A stretch of DNA of 64,000 bases, from contig CM049316.1 in NCBI GenBank assembly GCA_026874595.1, positions 5,532,339-5,596,338 of the forward strand, given 5' to 3'. The notes under the pieces are model-generated. The model saw nothing but the letters and a program-made list of their open reading frames with translations, was not told the origin of the DNA and did not search any database. Positions 1 to 11,370 of the stretch are shown here, piece after piece; positions within the stretch are counted from its first letter, which is position 1, and each line of letters begins with the position of its first letter. The stretch comes from Sipunculus nudus. Taxonomy: Eukaryota > Annelida > Sipuncula > Golfingiida > Sipunculidae. The position numbers and the translations under genes are program-made.

Positions 1-1330
1 ATGAACATTAAGAAGATATTCAAGTAAATTTTTATTGCAATCAATGAATGAAATATTTTGAAGTTGGTGTTTGTATGAATTTACATTTTATAACAGTTAG
101 TCATGTTCTTGAAGAACTGGTATTTGTTAAGAACTAGATGGGTCAAACCTGTTCACATTTTCATTGTTGACATTCTTAAAGGTTTAGTTGAGGCACAATA
201 TATATACTAAATCAACAAAAAGAAAATATTTGTTAAACAAATTTGGCCCACTAAGAAGAGTCTGTCTTCAAAGGTGCTCAGAATTGAGTATTTGTCCATT
301 AACATACAGAATATAGGTCATTTTTTGTTTTTAACAGAACCTCCCTGGATGTTAAGTTAGAGGTTTCTTGCTGAAAATTTGACAATTTGTGCCCTGTTTA
401 TGGATGGATTACCAGTCAAATAGCTCAATAATGGACAAAGAGTGATCAGCTGAAGCTTAGATGACTTTCATTTATGAAAAATTGACAAAAACAGTAAAAA
501 TTTAAAGAACAATACTAGGGAAATGTCTATTTGAACCAATGAATGTCACCAAAACATTTTGCTTCAGGTCTGTTTAGAAAACTGTTTTTCTTTTCAAATG
601 AATACTGAAACATATAACTTCCTTGAATTGAAAGTTTTCCAATAAAAGTTAATGAAAAGAAAAAAGTGGTTCAGTAAAAAAATTTCTCGATGTTACCTCC
701 CTCACAAAATGCTTTCACAAAAGTTTTTTTATGTTGATCAAAGGTACACCCTCTCAAGTATGAAATCATCATCTTGACATTGTGATTTGCTTTGACTTAA
801 ATTAGAAATTTTGTGTTACCAGGTTGGGGCCAGGTTCAGGCCTCTGTACCAGAGTACAAGTTAGAAATTGAAGAGGACGAGAAATTTTAGGTACACTGGA
901 ATAAAAGTACCGGGTACAGAGGGTCTCTACTTGAGCACAAACTTTTTTTGTTTAATTTAAGAGTATGTTAGCATTAAGGCTGGTGTATACCTGGAGCATA
1001 TAGAAGCAATGCAACTTTTAAAATATTGTCTTTTTCCAACTTGAATTTCTTTGATTGTCTTTATTTGTGAAAGGATTTCATTCAACAGCATGCAAACTAT
1101 TATTAGTTTATAGTACCTGACTAAAAATGTTCCAATATACAATGAATAACTAATACATTTATTCTTTGTCTTCTCATCTCTTTTGCAGTAAACTTAGTGA
1201 TGGATGCCTAAGGCTGCACTTAACCTGCACCATAGGTAGGATATCATTCAATTCATTACCAACACACACAGACAGGACAAGAAAAATATCTAATTTATAT
1301 TAAAATTACATTTCTGACTGAAAACAAAGA
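1..1330. other. AT-rich non-coding DNA
   Basis: No frame on either strand has convincing coding character, and I see no repeat-family boundary or strong hairpin. The longest frame (minus strand, about 61 codons at 957-1142) has no recognisable domain and lies in AT-rich sequence. Confidence 0.6.
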
Positions 1331-1480
1331 TTTTTTAGCTCAGCTGACAGAAAGTTATCTGAGCTATAATGATGAAATATATAAGTAATCCAAGCAGTCA
1401 TTTATCTGATTTATGATTACATTCTTACTGAATTGACAAGACTTTTAGCTCAGCTGACTAAGTGTTATCTGAGCTATATT
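1331..1480 (+). repeat. Two decayed 5' hairpin ends of the AGCTCAG element family
   Basis: Two hairpins of the form AGCTCAGCTGAC...ATCTGAGCT lie at 1337-1365 and 1447-1475. Each follows a T-run, as in the better-preserved copies at 3731 and 3978. The second is followed by a weak 'tgtctgtcatctgt' tract where other copies carry tccgtccg. The bodies downstream are too diverged to follow, so these are probably old 5' ends or solo hairpins. Confidence 0.6.
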
Positions 1481-2237
1481 TATGGGCAATTGTCTGTCAT
1501 CTGTACATCTGGTTACCTTAGCATCTGGAAGTTTGTCCATTTAATTTCACAGATATTATTTCTACTCATGGCATCTCTTCCATAAAGTATATTTCAAGAA
1601 ATGCCGTCTGCCAGTGCTCTTTTTAGAGTTCTCTACTTTGTATCAAAATATGATATTGATTTTCATAAATTTGGAAGCAAGCTGTAATTACCTGGTTTTG
1701 AAAACTGACCTATACAGCATGGCTCAGCAAGTTTTACATCAAGATTTACTTAATCAATAAAATATATTTTATAGTCTCTGCCTGTAAAAACATGATGCGG
1801 GTAACATTATTGATAGTGGTATATCACTGTGTGCAGGAGGTATAGGTGGTAAATTGAGCTATAAACTTAAAAAATATCAGGAAATGCAAAAAGGTATTTT
1901 TAGTGTTCACAGTTAAACATATTTCTTGCACGTATCAGTAAATCCATATATGCTATACATGATACACATGTTTATGAATGGTGTTATATTAAATGGCACT
2001 GTTATTATATGAATATGGCTTTCCTATATGCCCTTAAGTTACTGGAGTCTTCAGGCTACAGTTTTCTAAACCGGGAGAAACACTTAAGAACACTTAACAA
2101 AATGTTTTGTGCTTACACAGTGTATGTAGCATTTTCTGACTTGTTAAACCAAACAATTTTTAACCCCAATCAGCAGATTAATTGTTGCCATTTTTGTGCA
2201 CAGCATGTCCTAAATAACTGTGGCTTGTGTAGACGTT
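1481..2237. other. AT-rich DNA, nothing recognised
   Basis: No gene, RNA or clear repeat is visible. A 76-codon plus-strand frame at 2009-2239 runs into the terminus of the next element, lacks any domain and has no coding signature. Confidence 0.5.
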
Positions 2238-3730
2238 AACAAGGGACCCATGGGTCACGGCGCTCAGCTGAAGTTTGAAATTTTTCCAAATGCAAAATAT
2301 GCAAAATATTCTATTGTAATGTTTTTCATTTATATAAGCATATGAGAAACTATGAGGAAAGGGGCCCTCCTACTTGGTTAAAGTAAAGTTCTAAATATAC
2401 GATTGCAAACTAACACTCTGACAAGACTGTCATGAAGAAAAACAGTAAAAGTTTTGAGATACTGTGATGCATATGAAAAATTTACAGATGGACAGGCAAT
2501 TGGACAGAATGGACTAATACCTTTATTTCACTTTCAAGGAAATAATGCATTTAAGTTTTTAAATAAGCCTGTTTTTTAGCATATCCATTTTTTCCATTAA
2601 TAGTTTTTATCTTATTAATTTTTTTAACAAGTTTTATATATTTGTAATAAAAAAAAACTGAAAAAATAAGTTAAAATATTGGAATTCTAAGTTGCAATCA
2701 TTATATATCAAGAGTGTAGCTCATATTGGGTCATATTATGCATACACATATATTTTATTATTTTTAAATCACAAATGTTTAAACTGAATTTAAAAGAAAA
2801 TAATGCCACAACATGGCATCCACAAGATTATTCCTTGAATCACTATTAAAAAGTTTTGCACATTGGAGTTTTCAGTACATGCTTAATTTTATTCACCAAA
2901 ATAAAATAAAAGATTCAGTAAATTTGATAAAATAAAAACATCTTTTCAAATAAAGTGTACACACTGTTGGCTGAATAAGGGACAAACAATATCACTGTGC
3001 TAATTACTATCTCAGCTATAATTTATTACTGGAATTAATAGTCAATTTCACACCTTGTGAAGTTTTTACTCTTTTGAAGAAAGGAATTACTTATCTGATG
3101 AACGTCCACTCTTTCATAGCAATACACCACTTTGTGGACACAGTTAAATGTGCACTTAATTCATTGTTACCCTGGTGGTACAATACAAAATCTAAAATGT
3201 AGCATAGCCAAGAATAATATAATACAGAAAATTATAATATTCATCTAGTTAACGCACCATCTGGGGTGGGGGGTGGGAGTGCATGGCAGAGGGGAAGCCT
3301 GCTAGTAGGGGCCAAGCTGAGCCAAGGCAAGCTGCCTGGGGTGGGTTACATAATGCAAGTGAAGGCTGTACTACTAGGTGGGCTAGATGTAAACAACACT
3401 TGACATGGTGTATGAAAACTTGAATAAAAGCTACTCTTTTCAATAATTTTTTTTTTTAATTTCAGATTTTAACAGATTAAATCCTTATGTATATATGCTG
3501 TGAAAATTAAATCAACAGTGCTTACAGGGAAAAAATGTGCCATTGCCAAAGATGGACAAAATTTAAGTTATTGATTTTTTATTTATGCTAATAACTTGAA
3601 AAATTTGCAAAATTCAGATCTAATTTTGGGTAAACAATTGAATCTTGATTAAAAAAAGTTATGGTCTTGAAAAAAGTCTCCAGCTTCAACAATTCTCATG
3701 TTAGGTGAGTAAATATATTTCCTGATTTTT
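2238..3730 (-). mobile_element. AGCTCAG-family element M, 3' portion (minus strand), split by a nested insertion
   Basis: In its own direction this piece ends at 2238 with the family 3' end: CAGCTGAGCGCCGTGACC then CATGGGTCCCTTGTT (reverse complement of 2238-2270). Its right edge at 3730 is a T-run in the body, after 'atttcctgattttt'. The body continues at 9920 as 'tagaaattgctttaaatttg', which is what the related plus copy at 4375-4330 predicts in reverse. The element was therefore about 1.88 kb before being split by 3731-9919. No coding sequence for a transposition enzyme is present. Confidence 0.75.
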
Positions 3731-3977
3731 AGCTCAGCTGACTATAAGCCATCTGAGCTATAGTCGTGGTCCATTGTTGGTCGTCCGTCCGTCTGTCCGT
3801 CCATCCGTCCGTCTGTCCGGATGTCCGTCCGTAAGACTGGCACGTTTCGACACCATTGGACCTACGAATCTGAAATTCAACATACAATTAGATGTCCCCA
3901 AAATCTCCTACCATGCCAAAAAATTGGGTCAATAGGACTTCATTCCTCTGAGATATTAAGGAAAAACCTCAATTTTT
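3731..3977 (+). mobile_element. AGCTCAG-family element P, 5' end
   Basis: Begins with a 13-bp-arm hairpin (AGCTCAGCTGACT and its near-complement ending GAGCT at 3759). A gtccgtccgtc tract and the family body follow ('ggcacgttt', 'agatgtccccaaaatctcc'). It stops in a T-run at 3977 after 'ggaaaaacctcaa' and resumes at 6172 with 'attagaaatctattttcac', the order seen uninterrupted at 15035-15070. Confidence 0.75.
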
Positions 3978-6171
3978 AGCTCAGCTGACTATAAGTCAAC
4001 TGAGCTATAGTCGTGGTCCTTTGTCCGTCGTCCGTCTGTCCGGCCGTCCGGCCGTCCGTTAACAGGGCACGTTTTAAAACTGTTGGACCTACGAATCCAA
4101 AATTCTGCTTACCATTAGATGTCCCCAAAATCTCCTACCATACCAAAAATTGGGTCATTAGAACTTCGTTCCTTCGAGATATTAAGGAAAAACCTCTGTT
4201 TTCCATAAAAAAGCCATTGTTACACTTCAAGGCTGCCTAATATCAAAACCACTGATCTGTTTTTGATCAGATTTAGTATTCATATTCTTCCATACATTTT
4301 CTGTGCACATACCAAAAATTAGGTCAGTATTGGGTATTATTTTGAAGTTATAGGCCCAAATATAATGCAATTTTTTAAAAATCAGGAAATATATTTGCTC
4401 ACTTAACATGAGAATTGCTGAAGCTGGAGACTTTTTTTCAGGAATATAACTTTATTTAATCAAGATTCAATTGTTTACCCAAAATTAGATCTGAATTTTG
4501 CAAATTGTTCAAGTTATTAGCATAAATAAAAAAACAATACCTTTAATTTTGTCCAAATTTGACAGTGGCACGTTTTTTCCCTGTAAGTACTGTTGATTTT
4601 ATTTTCACAGCATATATACATAAGGATTTAATCTTTTAAAATCTGAAATTTCAAAGAAATTGTTTGAAAAGAGTAGCTTTAATTTATTCAAGTTTTCATA
4701 CACCATGTCAAGTGTTGTTTACATCTGGCCCACCTAGTAGTACAGCCTTCACTTGCATTATGTAACCCACCCCAGGCAGCTTGCCTTGGCCCAGCTTGGC
4801 CACTACTAGCAGGCTTCCCCTCTGCCCTGCACTCACCCCCCCCCCCCCCCAGCTGGTGCATAAACTAGATGAATGTTATAATTTTCTGTATTTTATTTTA
4901 TTCTTGGACATGCTACATTTTAGATTTTGTATTGTACCACCAGGGTTACAATGATTAAAGCGCACATTTAATTGTGTCCACAAAGTGATGTATTGCTATG
5001 AAAGTGTGGATGTTCATCAGATAAGTAATGCTTTACTTCAGAAGAGTAAAACTTCACCAGGTGTGAAATTGACTATTAATTCCAGTAATTAATTATAGCT
5101 GAGATTGTAATTAGCATAATTATATTGTTTGTCCCTCATTCAACCAACAGTATGTATACTTTATTTGAAAAGATGTTTTTATTTTATCAAATGTACTGAA
5201 TCTTATTTTATTTCGGTGAATAAAATTAAGCATGTACTGAAAACTCCAATGTGCAGAACCTTTTAATAGGGATTCAAGGAATAATTTTGTAGATGCCATG
5301 TTGTTATATATAAACTTAAATGCATTATTCTCTTGAAAGTGAAATGAAGGTATTAGTCCATTCTGTCCACTTGCCTGTCCATCTGCAAATTTTTCATATG
5401 CATCACAGTATCTCAAAACTTTTACTGTTTTTCTTCATGACAGTCTTGTCAGATTATTAGTTTGCAATCATATATTGAGAACTTTATTATAACCAAGTAG
5501 GAGGGCCCTTTCCTCTTAGCTTCTCATATGCTTATATAAATAAAAAACATTACAATAGAATATGTTTCATATTTTGCATTTGCAAAAATTTCAAACTTAA
5601 GCTGGTTGTCGTGACCCATGGGTCCTTTGTTTATATTCTGGATTCTCAACATCATTGTTTGGCTAAAACTGAATAAATACCAGACATGCCATTATAAAAT
5701 TTCTTGCATAAGAATGGGAATTCAGGTAAAAATAAAAGTATTTGAATACCAGTGCAAATACTTTCAAAATGTATTCATGAATGCATTCATGAATATATTC
5801 TATAATATTATTTTAATAATCATTTCAGTTATATTTTATTAAAAAAATCATATGATTCTCATTATTTTTAATAAAAATTATATTTGGCACAATATTTGTT
5901 ATTAAATTTTAATAAATAGTTAAACTCTTTATCTTATATGTGCTGCTTATCAGTTATATGGCCAAGTCAAAATCTGTATGACAGTGGCACTCCATTTGTT
6001 AATAAAATAAATGAAATCAATCTCTTCCCTGTCTCCAAAGAAACTATCAAAATCATACATAAGCTTAACACTAACAACTCATAATACAGCTTATATTTAT
6101 TGCCACACAAAACCAGCATGTGCCTCATTTCAAAATCATATTTTTTTATCGTGACCCATAGGTCCCTTGTT
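3978..6171 (+). mobile_element. AGCTCAG-family element Q, nested in P, with two successive 3' ends
   Basis: Starts with the hairpin at 3978-4006 and a ccgtccg tract. The family body runs to a 3' end at 5611-5631 (GTGACCCATGGGTCC then TTTGTTT). Another 540 bp follow (5632-6171), closing with a second copy of the same end (gtgacccataggtcccttgt at 6151-6170). Sequence on both sides of 3978-6171 belongs to element P and joins at a T-tract, so the simplest reading is that the whole 2.2-kb double-ended unit inserted at once. Segment 4375-5631 is the reverse complement of 2238-3725 (element M), with visible substitutions. No transposase is encoded. Confidence 0.7.
5632..6171 (+). repeat. 540-bp 3' segment, first of two copies
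   Basis: Starts 'tatattctggattctcaaca' and closes with the CCCATAGGTCCCTTGTT terminus. It is homologous to 9322-9919, the natural 3' part of element P. The second copy has extra sequence near 9380-9430. Both contain the phrase 'tattcatgaatgcattcatg'. Confidence 0.75.
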
Positions 6172-6985
6172 TTATTAGAAATCTATTTTCACACTTCAGG
6201 ACTGCCTGAAAACCACTCATCTGGTTTTCTTCATATTTACCATAAATATTCCTCTATATAGTTCCTATGTACATGCCAGAAATTAAGTCAGTATTATTTA
6301 ATTTGAAAAAGTTATGGGCCCAAACTTAATGGACTTTGTAAAAAAATCAGGAAAGATATTTGGTCACTTAAGACCAAAAGTGTTAAAGGTAAGGACTTTT
6401 TTTCAGTAATACAACTTTAATTGATCAAAATTTAATTGTATACCAAAATTAGATCAAAATCTGTTAAATTATTTTAAATATTGGCAAAAATATAAAATTG
6501 GTACCTTAAATTTTGCCCAAGTTTGACCATGGCACGTTTTTTCCCTGTAAGTACTGTGGATTTAATTTTCACAGCATGTTTTTGTTAGCATTTTGTCTGT
6601 TAACACCAAAAATTTGAAACCAGTTGATCAAAAACTGTAGATTTTATTCAAGTTTACAAGCACCATGTAACATCAAGTTTACATCAAGCTAGTGTTATGC
6701 AGTTTGCTATAGCTCAGCTCCCCAGCTTCAGCTCTAAGTTCCTTTAATTTAGCATACAGTTAGATGTCTCCAAAATCCCCTTCCATGCCAAGAATTTGAT
6801 CACTGGGACTTAATTCCTTCGAAATATTAATATAAAAAAAAACATCATTTTTCCATTAAAAACCCATTGTTCCACTGTAAGACTGCCTAATATCAAAACC
6901 ACTGATCTGACTTTGATCATATATAATATACATATTTTTCTATACATCTGCTATGCCAGAAATAATGTCAGTATTGCGTAATTGT
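6172..6985 (+). mobile_element. AGCTCAG-family element P, middle part
   Basis: Resumes the P body after insertion Q and carries the family landmarks 'cttcaggactgcct', 'gttatgggcccaaac', 'ttttgcccaagtttgacc' and 'cctgtaagtactgtgg'. Near 6711-6735 a degenerate hairpin (tagctcagctccccagctt) precedes a second start of the body ('agcatacagttagatgtctc'). P is therefore either a dimer of body units or two elements joined head to tail. The segment stops at 6985 where the next family is inserted. Confidence 0.65.
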
Positions 6986-8335
6986 ACGAAACCCGGGATT
7001 ATGTTCGGGTCACATGTGAACTGCTGCGCCCCGAATTTGTTTTGACCTCAGACCTTTCCTCTGCGCTCTGCGTCCGTTTGTGCATCTGTTTCCACACATA
7101 AACCCACATATCTCGGGAACCGTTTGACCGATCAGGAAAATTTTTTTGCACAAATGTAGCCCTTTGAGAGCTTTATAACATACACAAAAAATGGTGGCGC
7201 CACCTGCAACCATGTTTGCAAAGTGTCCATCTGTTCGTCTGCCTTGGGTTAAAATCACTCACATCTCTGCAGTGACTTGACTAATTCACCTGAAATTCGG
7301 CATGCGTATACATCCTGGATAGCTTTTCTGATATTATGACAGGTGGCGCCACCTACATCCACGTTTACACTGCAGACATCCAAGCTCATATCTCAGGAAC
7401 CGTTTGACCGATCAGGTAAATTTTTTTGCACAAATGTAGCCCTTGGAGAGCTTTATAACATACACAAAAAATGGTGGCGCCACCTGCAACCATGTTTGCA
7501 CAGTGTCCATCTGTTTGTCTGCTTTGGGATAAAATCACTCATATCTCTGCAGTGACTTGACTAATTCACCTGAAATTCGGCATGCGTATATATCCTGGAT
7601 AGCTTTTCTGATTTTATGACAGGTGGCGCCACCTACATTCACGTTTACGCTGCAGACATCCAAGCTCATATCTCTGGCACCGTTTGACCGATTGGGCCAA
7701 AATTTTGCATGTGTATAGATCTCACATAGCTCTTTATCATACGCAAAACTGGTGGCGCCACCTGCAGCCATTTTTGCACAGCTCCTGTCTGTTTGTCTGC
7801 CATGGGATAAAATCACTCATATCTCGGCAGTGGTTTGACATATCTGCCTAAAATTTTGCAGGTTTATACATCCCCGACAGCTCTCTTGATTTTATGACAG
7901 GTGGCACCACCTGCATTCTAGTTTATGCAGCAGACATCCAAGCTCATATCTTGGGAACCGTTTGACTAATTGGGCCAAAGTTTTGCATGTGTATAGTTCT
8001 CACATAGCTCTTTATCATACGCAAAACTGGTGGCGTCACCTGCAACCATTTTTGCTCAGCGTCCATCTGTTTGTCTGCCACGGGCTAAAATCACTCATAT
8101 ACATGTAGTGGTTTGACGTATCTGCCTTAAATTTTGCATATGTATACAACTTGACGGCTTTCTGGATTTTGTGGCAGGGGGGCAACCTACATACACAATT
8201 TGGCTGCAGATATCCATGCTAATATGCAACACTTCACTCTATTTCCCCTTGCCACTCAATCCATGCCTCACTTCACCCGTTCCACTCTGATTTAGGCGGA
8301 TACACGTAGTTGCTTGTCGACTACCCGTATTCTAG
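6986..8335 (+). mobile_element. Helentron-like element with ~279-bp core repeats, nested in P
   Basis: The left end has a short inverted repeat (ACCCG...CGGGT, 6990-7009). About four tandem core units follow; the phrase cactcatatctc recurs at 7256, 7536, 7814 and 8092 (spacing 278-280 bp). Each unit consists of two related halves ending in GGTGGCGCCACC or a decayed form. The 3' end has a hairpin (GTAGT...ACTAC, 8306-8323), then CCGTATTCTAG at 8335. Flanking sequence on both sides is element P, which reads through as 'gcataattgttttgagttat' in the copy near 18540. TTGT is present at both edges. No enzyme is encoded. Confidence 0.65.
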
Positions 8336-9919
8336 TTGTTTTAAGGTATGGGCCCATAATGCACTTTTTAAAAAATCAAGAAATATATTTACTCCCTTAA
8401 CAAGAGGATTGCTGAAGGTAGAGATTTTTTGTCAGGGATGTAACATTATTTAATCAAGATTCAATTGAATACCAAAAATTAGTTCTGAATTTTTCAAATT
8501 TGATAAGTTGTTAGTATAAATATAAAATTAGTACCTTAAATTTTGCCCAACTTTGACCATGGCACGTTTGTTTCCTGAGAGCCCTGTTGATATAATTTTC
8601 ATATTATGCACACATAAGGATTTCCTCTTTGTAGTTTAGAAAGCTGAGAGAAATTGGCCAAATATTGTAGCTTTTATTAATGTTTTTATGAGACCATGTC
8701 AGACCCAGGCTTAATCCAGCCCCTCTTCAGTCACCTGTATGTTGACCTTGTTGACCTTTCATCAGATTATGCATGCTTGAGCAAAGCATACACTAGGGCA
8801 GCCAGGCAGCTAATGCCAAGCCACAGTTGATCCAGGTGTCCAACCCAACTCATCTAGTAGTTGTTTGAAAAACAACATAACAATAAACAATAAATTAATA
8901 ATTTTGTATTGGTTTTTTATAACAAATTAAAGAAAAATTTATAGAAAAGGAATTTGTTAGTTGTTGAGTAACAGAAAATTAACTTGCAGTTACTGATGAT
9001 GTAAGAATCTTGTATGGATGGATAGAATGTCAATGTCAATGTTATTCCAAATAACACCATGCAGTCACCTATGGTATTTTCAGTGAAATTTTAATGATAA
9101 AAAAATAAATAATATTATTCATTACTAATCATTAGGGATCATATGAAGGAAATAAATGATAGACAAAGATGCAGTTGATAATATTAATCTAGATTCCTAC
9201 TGTGTCTAGTGTGTAGATTGATGTGAAAGTAGTCCAAAGTGAATATATTACATTTTTTTTTAACATAAATAAAAGCCATAAAACCAGGTACTTATGATCA
9301 CTATTTAAATTTGTGAATTTTGTATATTCTGGATTCTCAACATCATTGTTTCCCTAAAACTGAATAAATACTAGACATAGTGCGAATGCTTTGCAAATGT
9401 ATTCGAATACGAATATGAATATGTACTGCATTAAAAAATTTTATTGCATAAGAATGGGAATTCAGGTAAAAATGAAAGTATTTGAATACCAGTGCAGATA
9501 CTTTCAAAATGTATTCATGAATGCATTCATGAATATATTCTATAATATTATTTCAATAATCATTTCAGTAATATTTTATTTTAAAAAATCATATGATTTT
9601 CTTATTTTTTTAATAAAAATTATATTGGCACAATATTTGTTATTAAATTATAAAAAATAGTTAAACTCTTATATTATATGTGCTGCTTATAAGTTATATG
9701 GCCAAGTCAAAATCTGTGTGAAAATAGCACTCCATTTGTTAGTAAAATAAATGAAATCAATCCTCTTCCCTGTCTCTAAAGATACTATCAAAATCATACA
9801 TAAGCTAAACACCAACAACTCATAATAAAGCTTATATTTATTACCACACAAAACAAGCATGTGCCTCTTTCCCAAATCATATATAACAGCTGAGCGCCGT
9901 GACCCATAGGTCCCTTGTT
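8336..9919 (+). mobile_element. AGCTCAG-family element P, 3' portion
   Basis: Continues the body ('ggtatgggcccataatgcac', 'ttttgcccaactttgaccat', 'atgagaccatgtcagacc') and ends with CAGCTGAGCGCCGTGACC at 9889-9906 plus CATAGGTCCCTTGTT. The segment around 8680-9020 resembles 18880-19210 and marks a subtype shared with that copy. From 9322 on it matches the second tail of element Q. Confidence 0.7.
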
Positions 9920-10306
9920 TAGAAATTGCTTTAAATTTGGGCCCATAACTTCAAAATAATACCAAATACTGACGTAATTTTTTGTATGTCCATATAAAAA
10001 GTATGGAAGAAAATGAATACTTAATATGATCAAAAACAGATCAGTGGTTTTGATATAAGGCAGCCTTGAAGTGAAACAATGGCTTTTTATGGAAAATGGA
10101 GGTTTTTCCTTAATATCTCAAAGGAACAAAGTCCTAATGACCCAGTTTTCGATATGGTAGGATATATAGGGGACATCTAATGTTATGCAAAATTTTGGAT
10201 TCGTAGGTCCAGTGGTTTTAAAACGTGCCCTGTTAACAGATAGACGGAAGACGGACAAAGGACCATAACTATAGCTCAGATGACTTATAGTCAGCTGAGC
10301 TAAAAA
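9920..10306 (-). mobile_element. AGCTCAG-family element M, 5' end (minus strand)
   Basis: Read on the minus strand it starts with a T-run (10302-10306) and the hairpin at 10301-10273, then a gtccgtcttccgtc tract and the standard 5' body. It ends at 9920 at the A/T-tract where the plus-strand block 3731-9919 interrupts it. With 2238-3730 it forms one complete element. Confidence 0.75.
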
Positions 10307-11059
10307 TGAAGGCAAGATAGTAATAAGGTTCAAACATATTAGCAAATTTACATGAATATCAAAATGAAGAGAAAATTTACATCTTATTAAACACTTATTT
10401 GGAAATTTTCAACACTTTAGATAAGAATGCTGGTCAATTTGCATCAAACTTTAAATGAATGCCATGTATGAATCAAAACTACAATTTTAGGTTTTGAGCC
10501 TACCATTGGCATGGATTCAAGTGGAAGCTAATAAAGTAAAAGTAGAATCCATAAGTCAAAATAAAAAGATCTCAGAATAGAAATACTAGAACAGGCAATA
10601 TTTGACATCTTGACCTTGGGACTCCCCTTTTTACCATTGAATTCTTACAGAACTAACAAGAATGAAGTGAAGCTTGTATTTCAACCAAGGCTTATTTGCA
10701 TATAAAAATTGTGTTGTTTCTTTCATTAAGTTCTTGAAGTAATTTTGCATTCTTTTTAAAAACTGCTGTTAGTACTCTAATGAATTAATGTTACTTTTTT
10801 GTTTAATTGCTTCATGTATACTCATTATTACCAAGTTCAATAAGGTTTTAATTCAGATTGTGAGGGACTCCCTGTATTGATGTTAATCTTGTGTTCTTCA
10901 CTAATCATCTGGTGTCTAATTTTAAGGGAATAAAAACCTGGGAACATTTGTTACAAAACATGAAAGAAAATATCTTAGATTTTCTTCAGTTCAGTGTCTT
11001 TTTGTACCATAAAAAAGCACAGATTGAGAAAACCAGATTTGTAATATCGAATTAAAATC

Positions 11060-11370
11060 CAGGCAAATCATATCCAGCAGTTATTATAGACACCCTGGCC
11101 TGTGAGCGATCTGATATCGTTGGTGAAATTAATTGACTTCCTAAAAAAGGAATCTGTTTTGGTTACTCATATTACAAGTCTCAATTATTCGAGAGCTCTG
11201 ACGACCGACCACGGAAAAGGCCCTTTGGATTACTGCATAGGACTAGGTTTTTATGACCATAAAAAGTAGCCAGCAAGAAAATTAAAAGCCCCTTCTGAAG
11301 TGATTTAGTCGGAGCATAGGTAATATGATTTGTAGGGTTTTATGCGTGATTTTGCATGAAGCACCTTGTT
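11060..11370. promoter_or_regulatory. Candidate cis-regulatory island
   Basis: A less AT-rich, non-repetitive stretch with close-packed motifs typical of animal enhancers: an inverted repeat TTTTTAT-GACC-ATAAAAA near 11250, GAAATTAATTGACTT (homeodomain-like) near 11126, and TTTTATGCGTGATTTTGCAT near 11338. This is inference from motif density only. Conservation in other bivalves was not tested. Confidence 0.25.

Noticed and set aside
2238-5631. Idea of a terminal-inverted-repeat transposon 3.4 kb long
   Set aside because: The inverted arms belong to two different elements in opposite orientation, as shown by the body of the minus element resuming at 9920.
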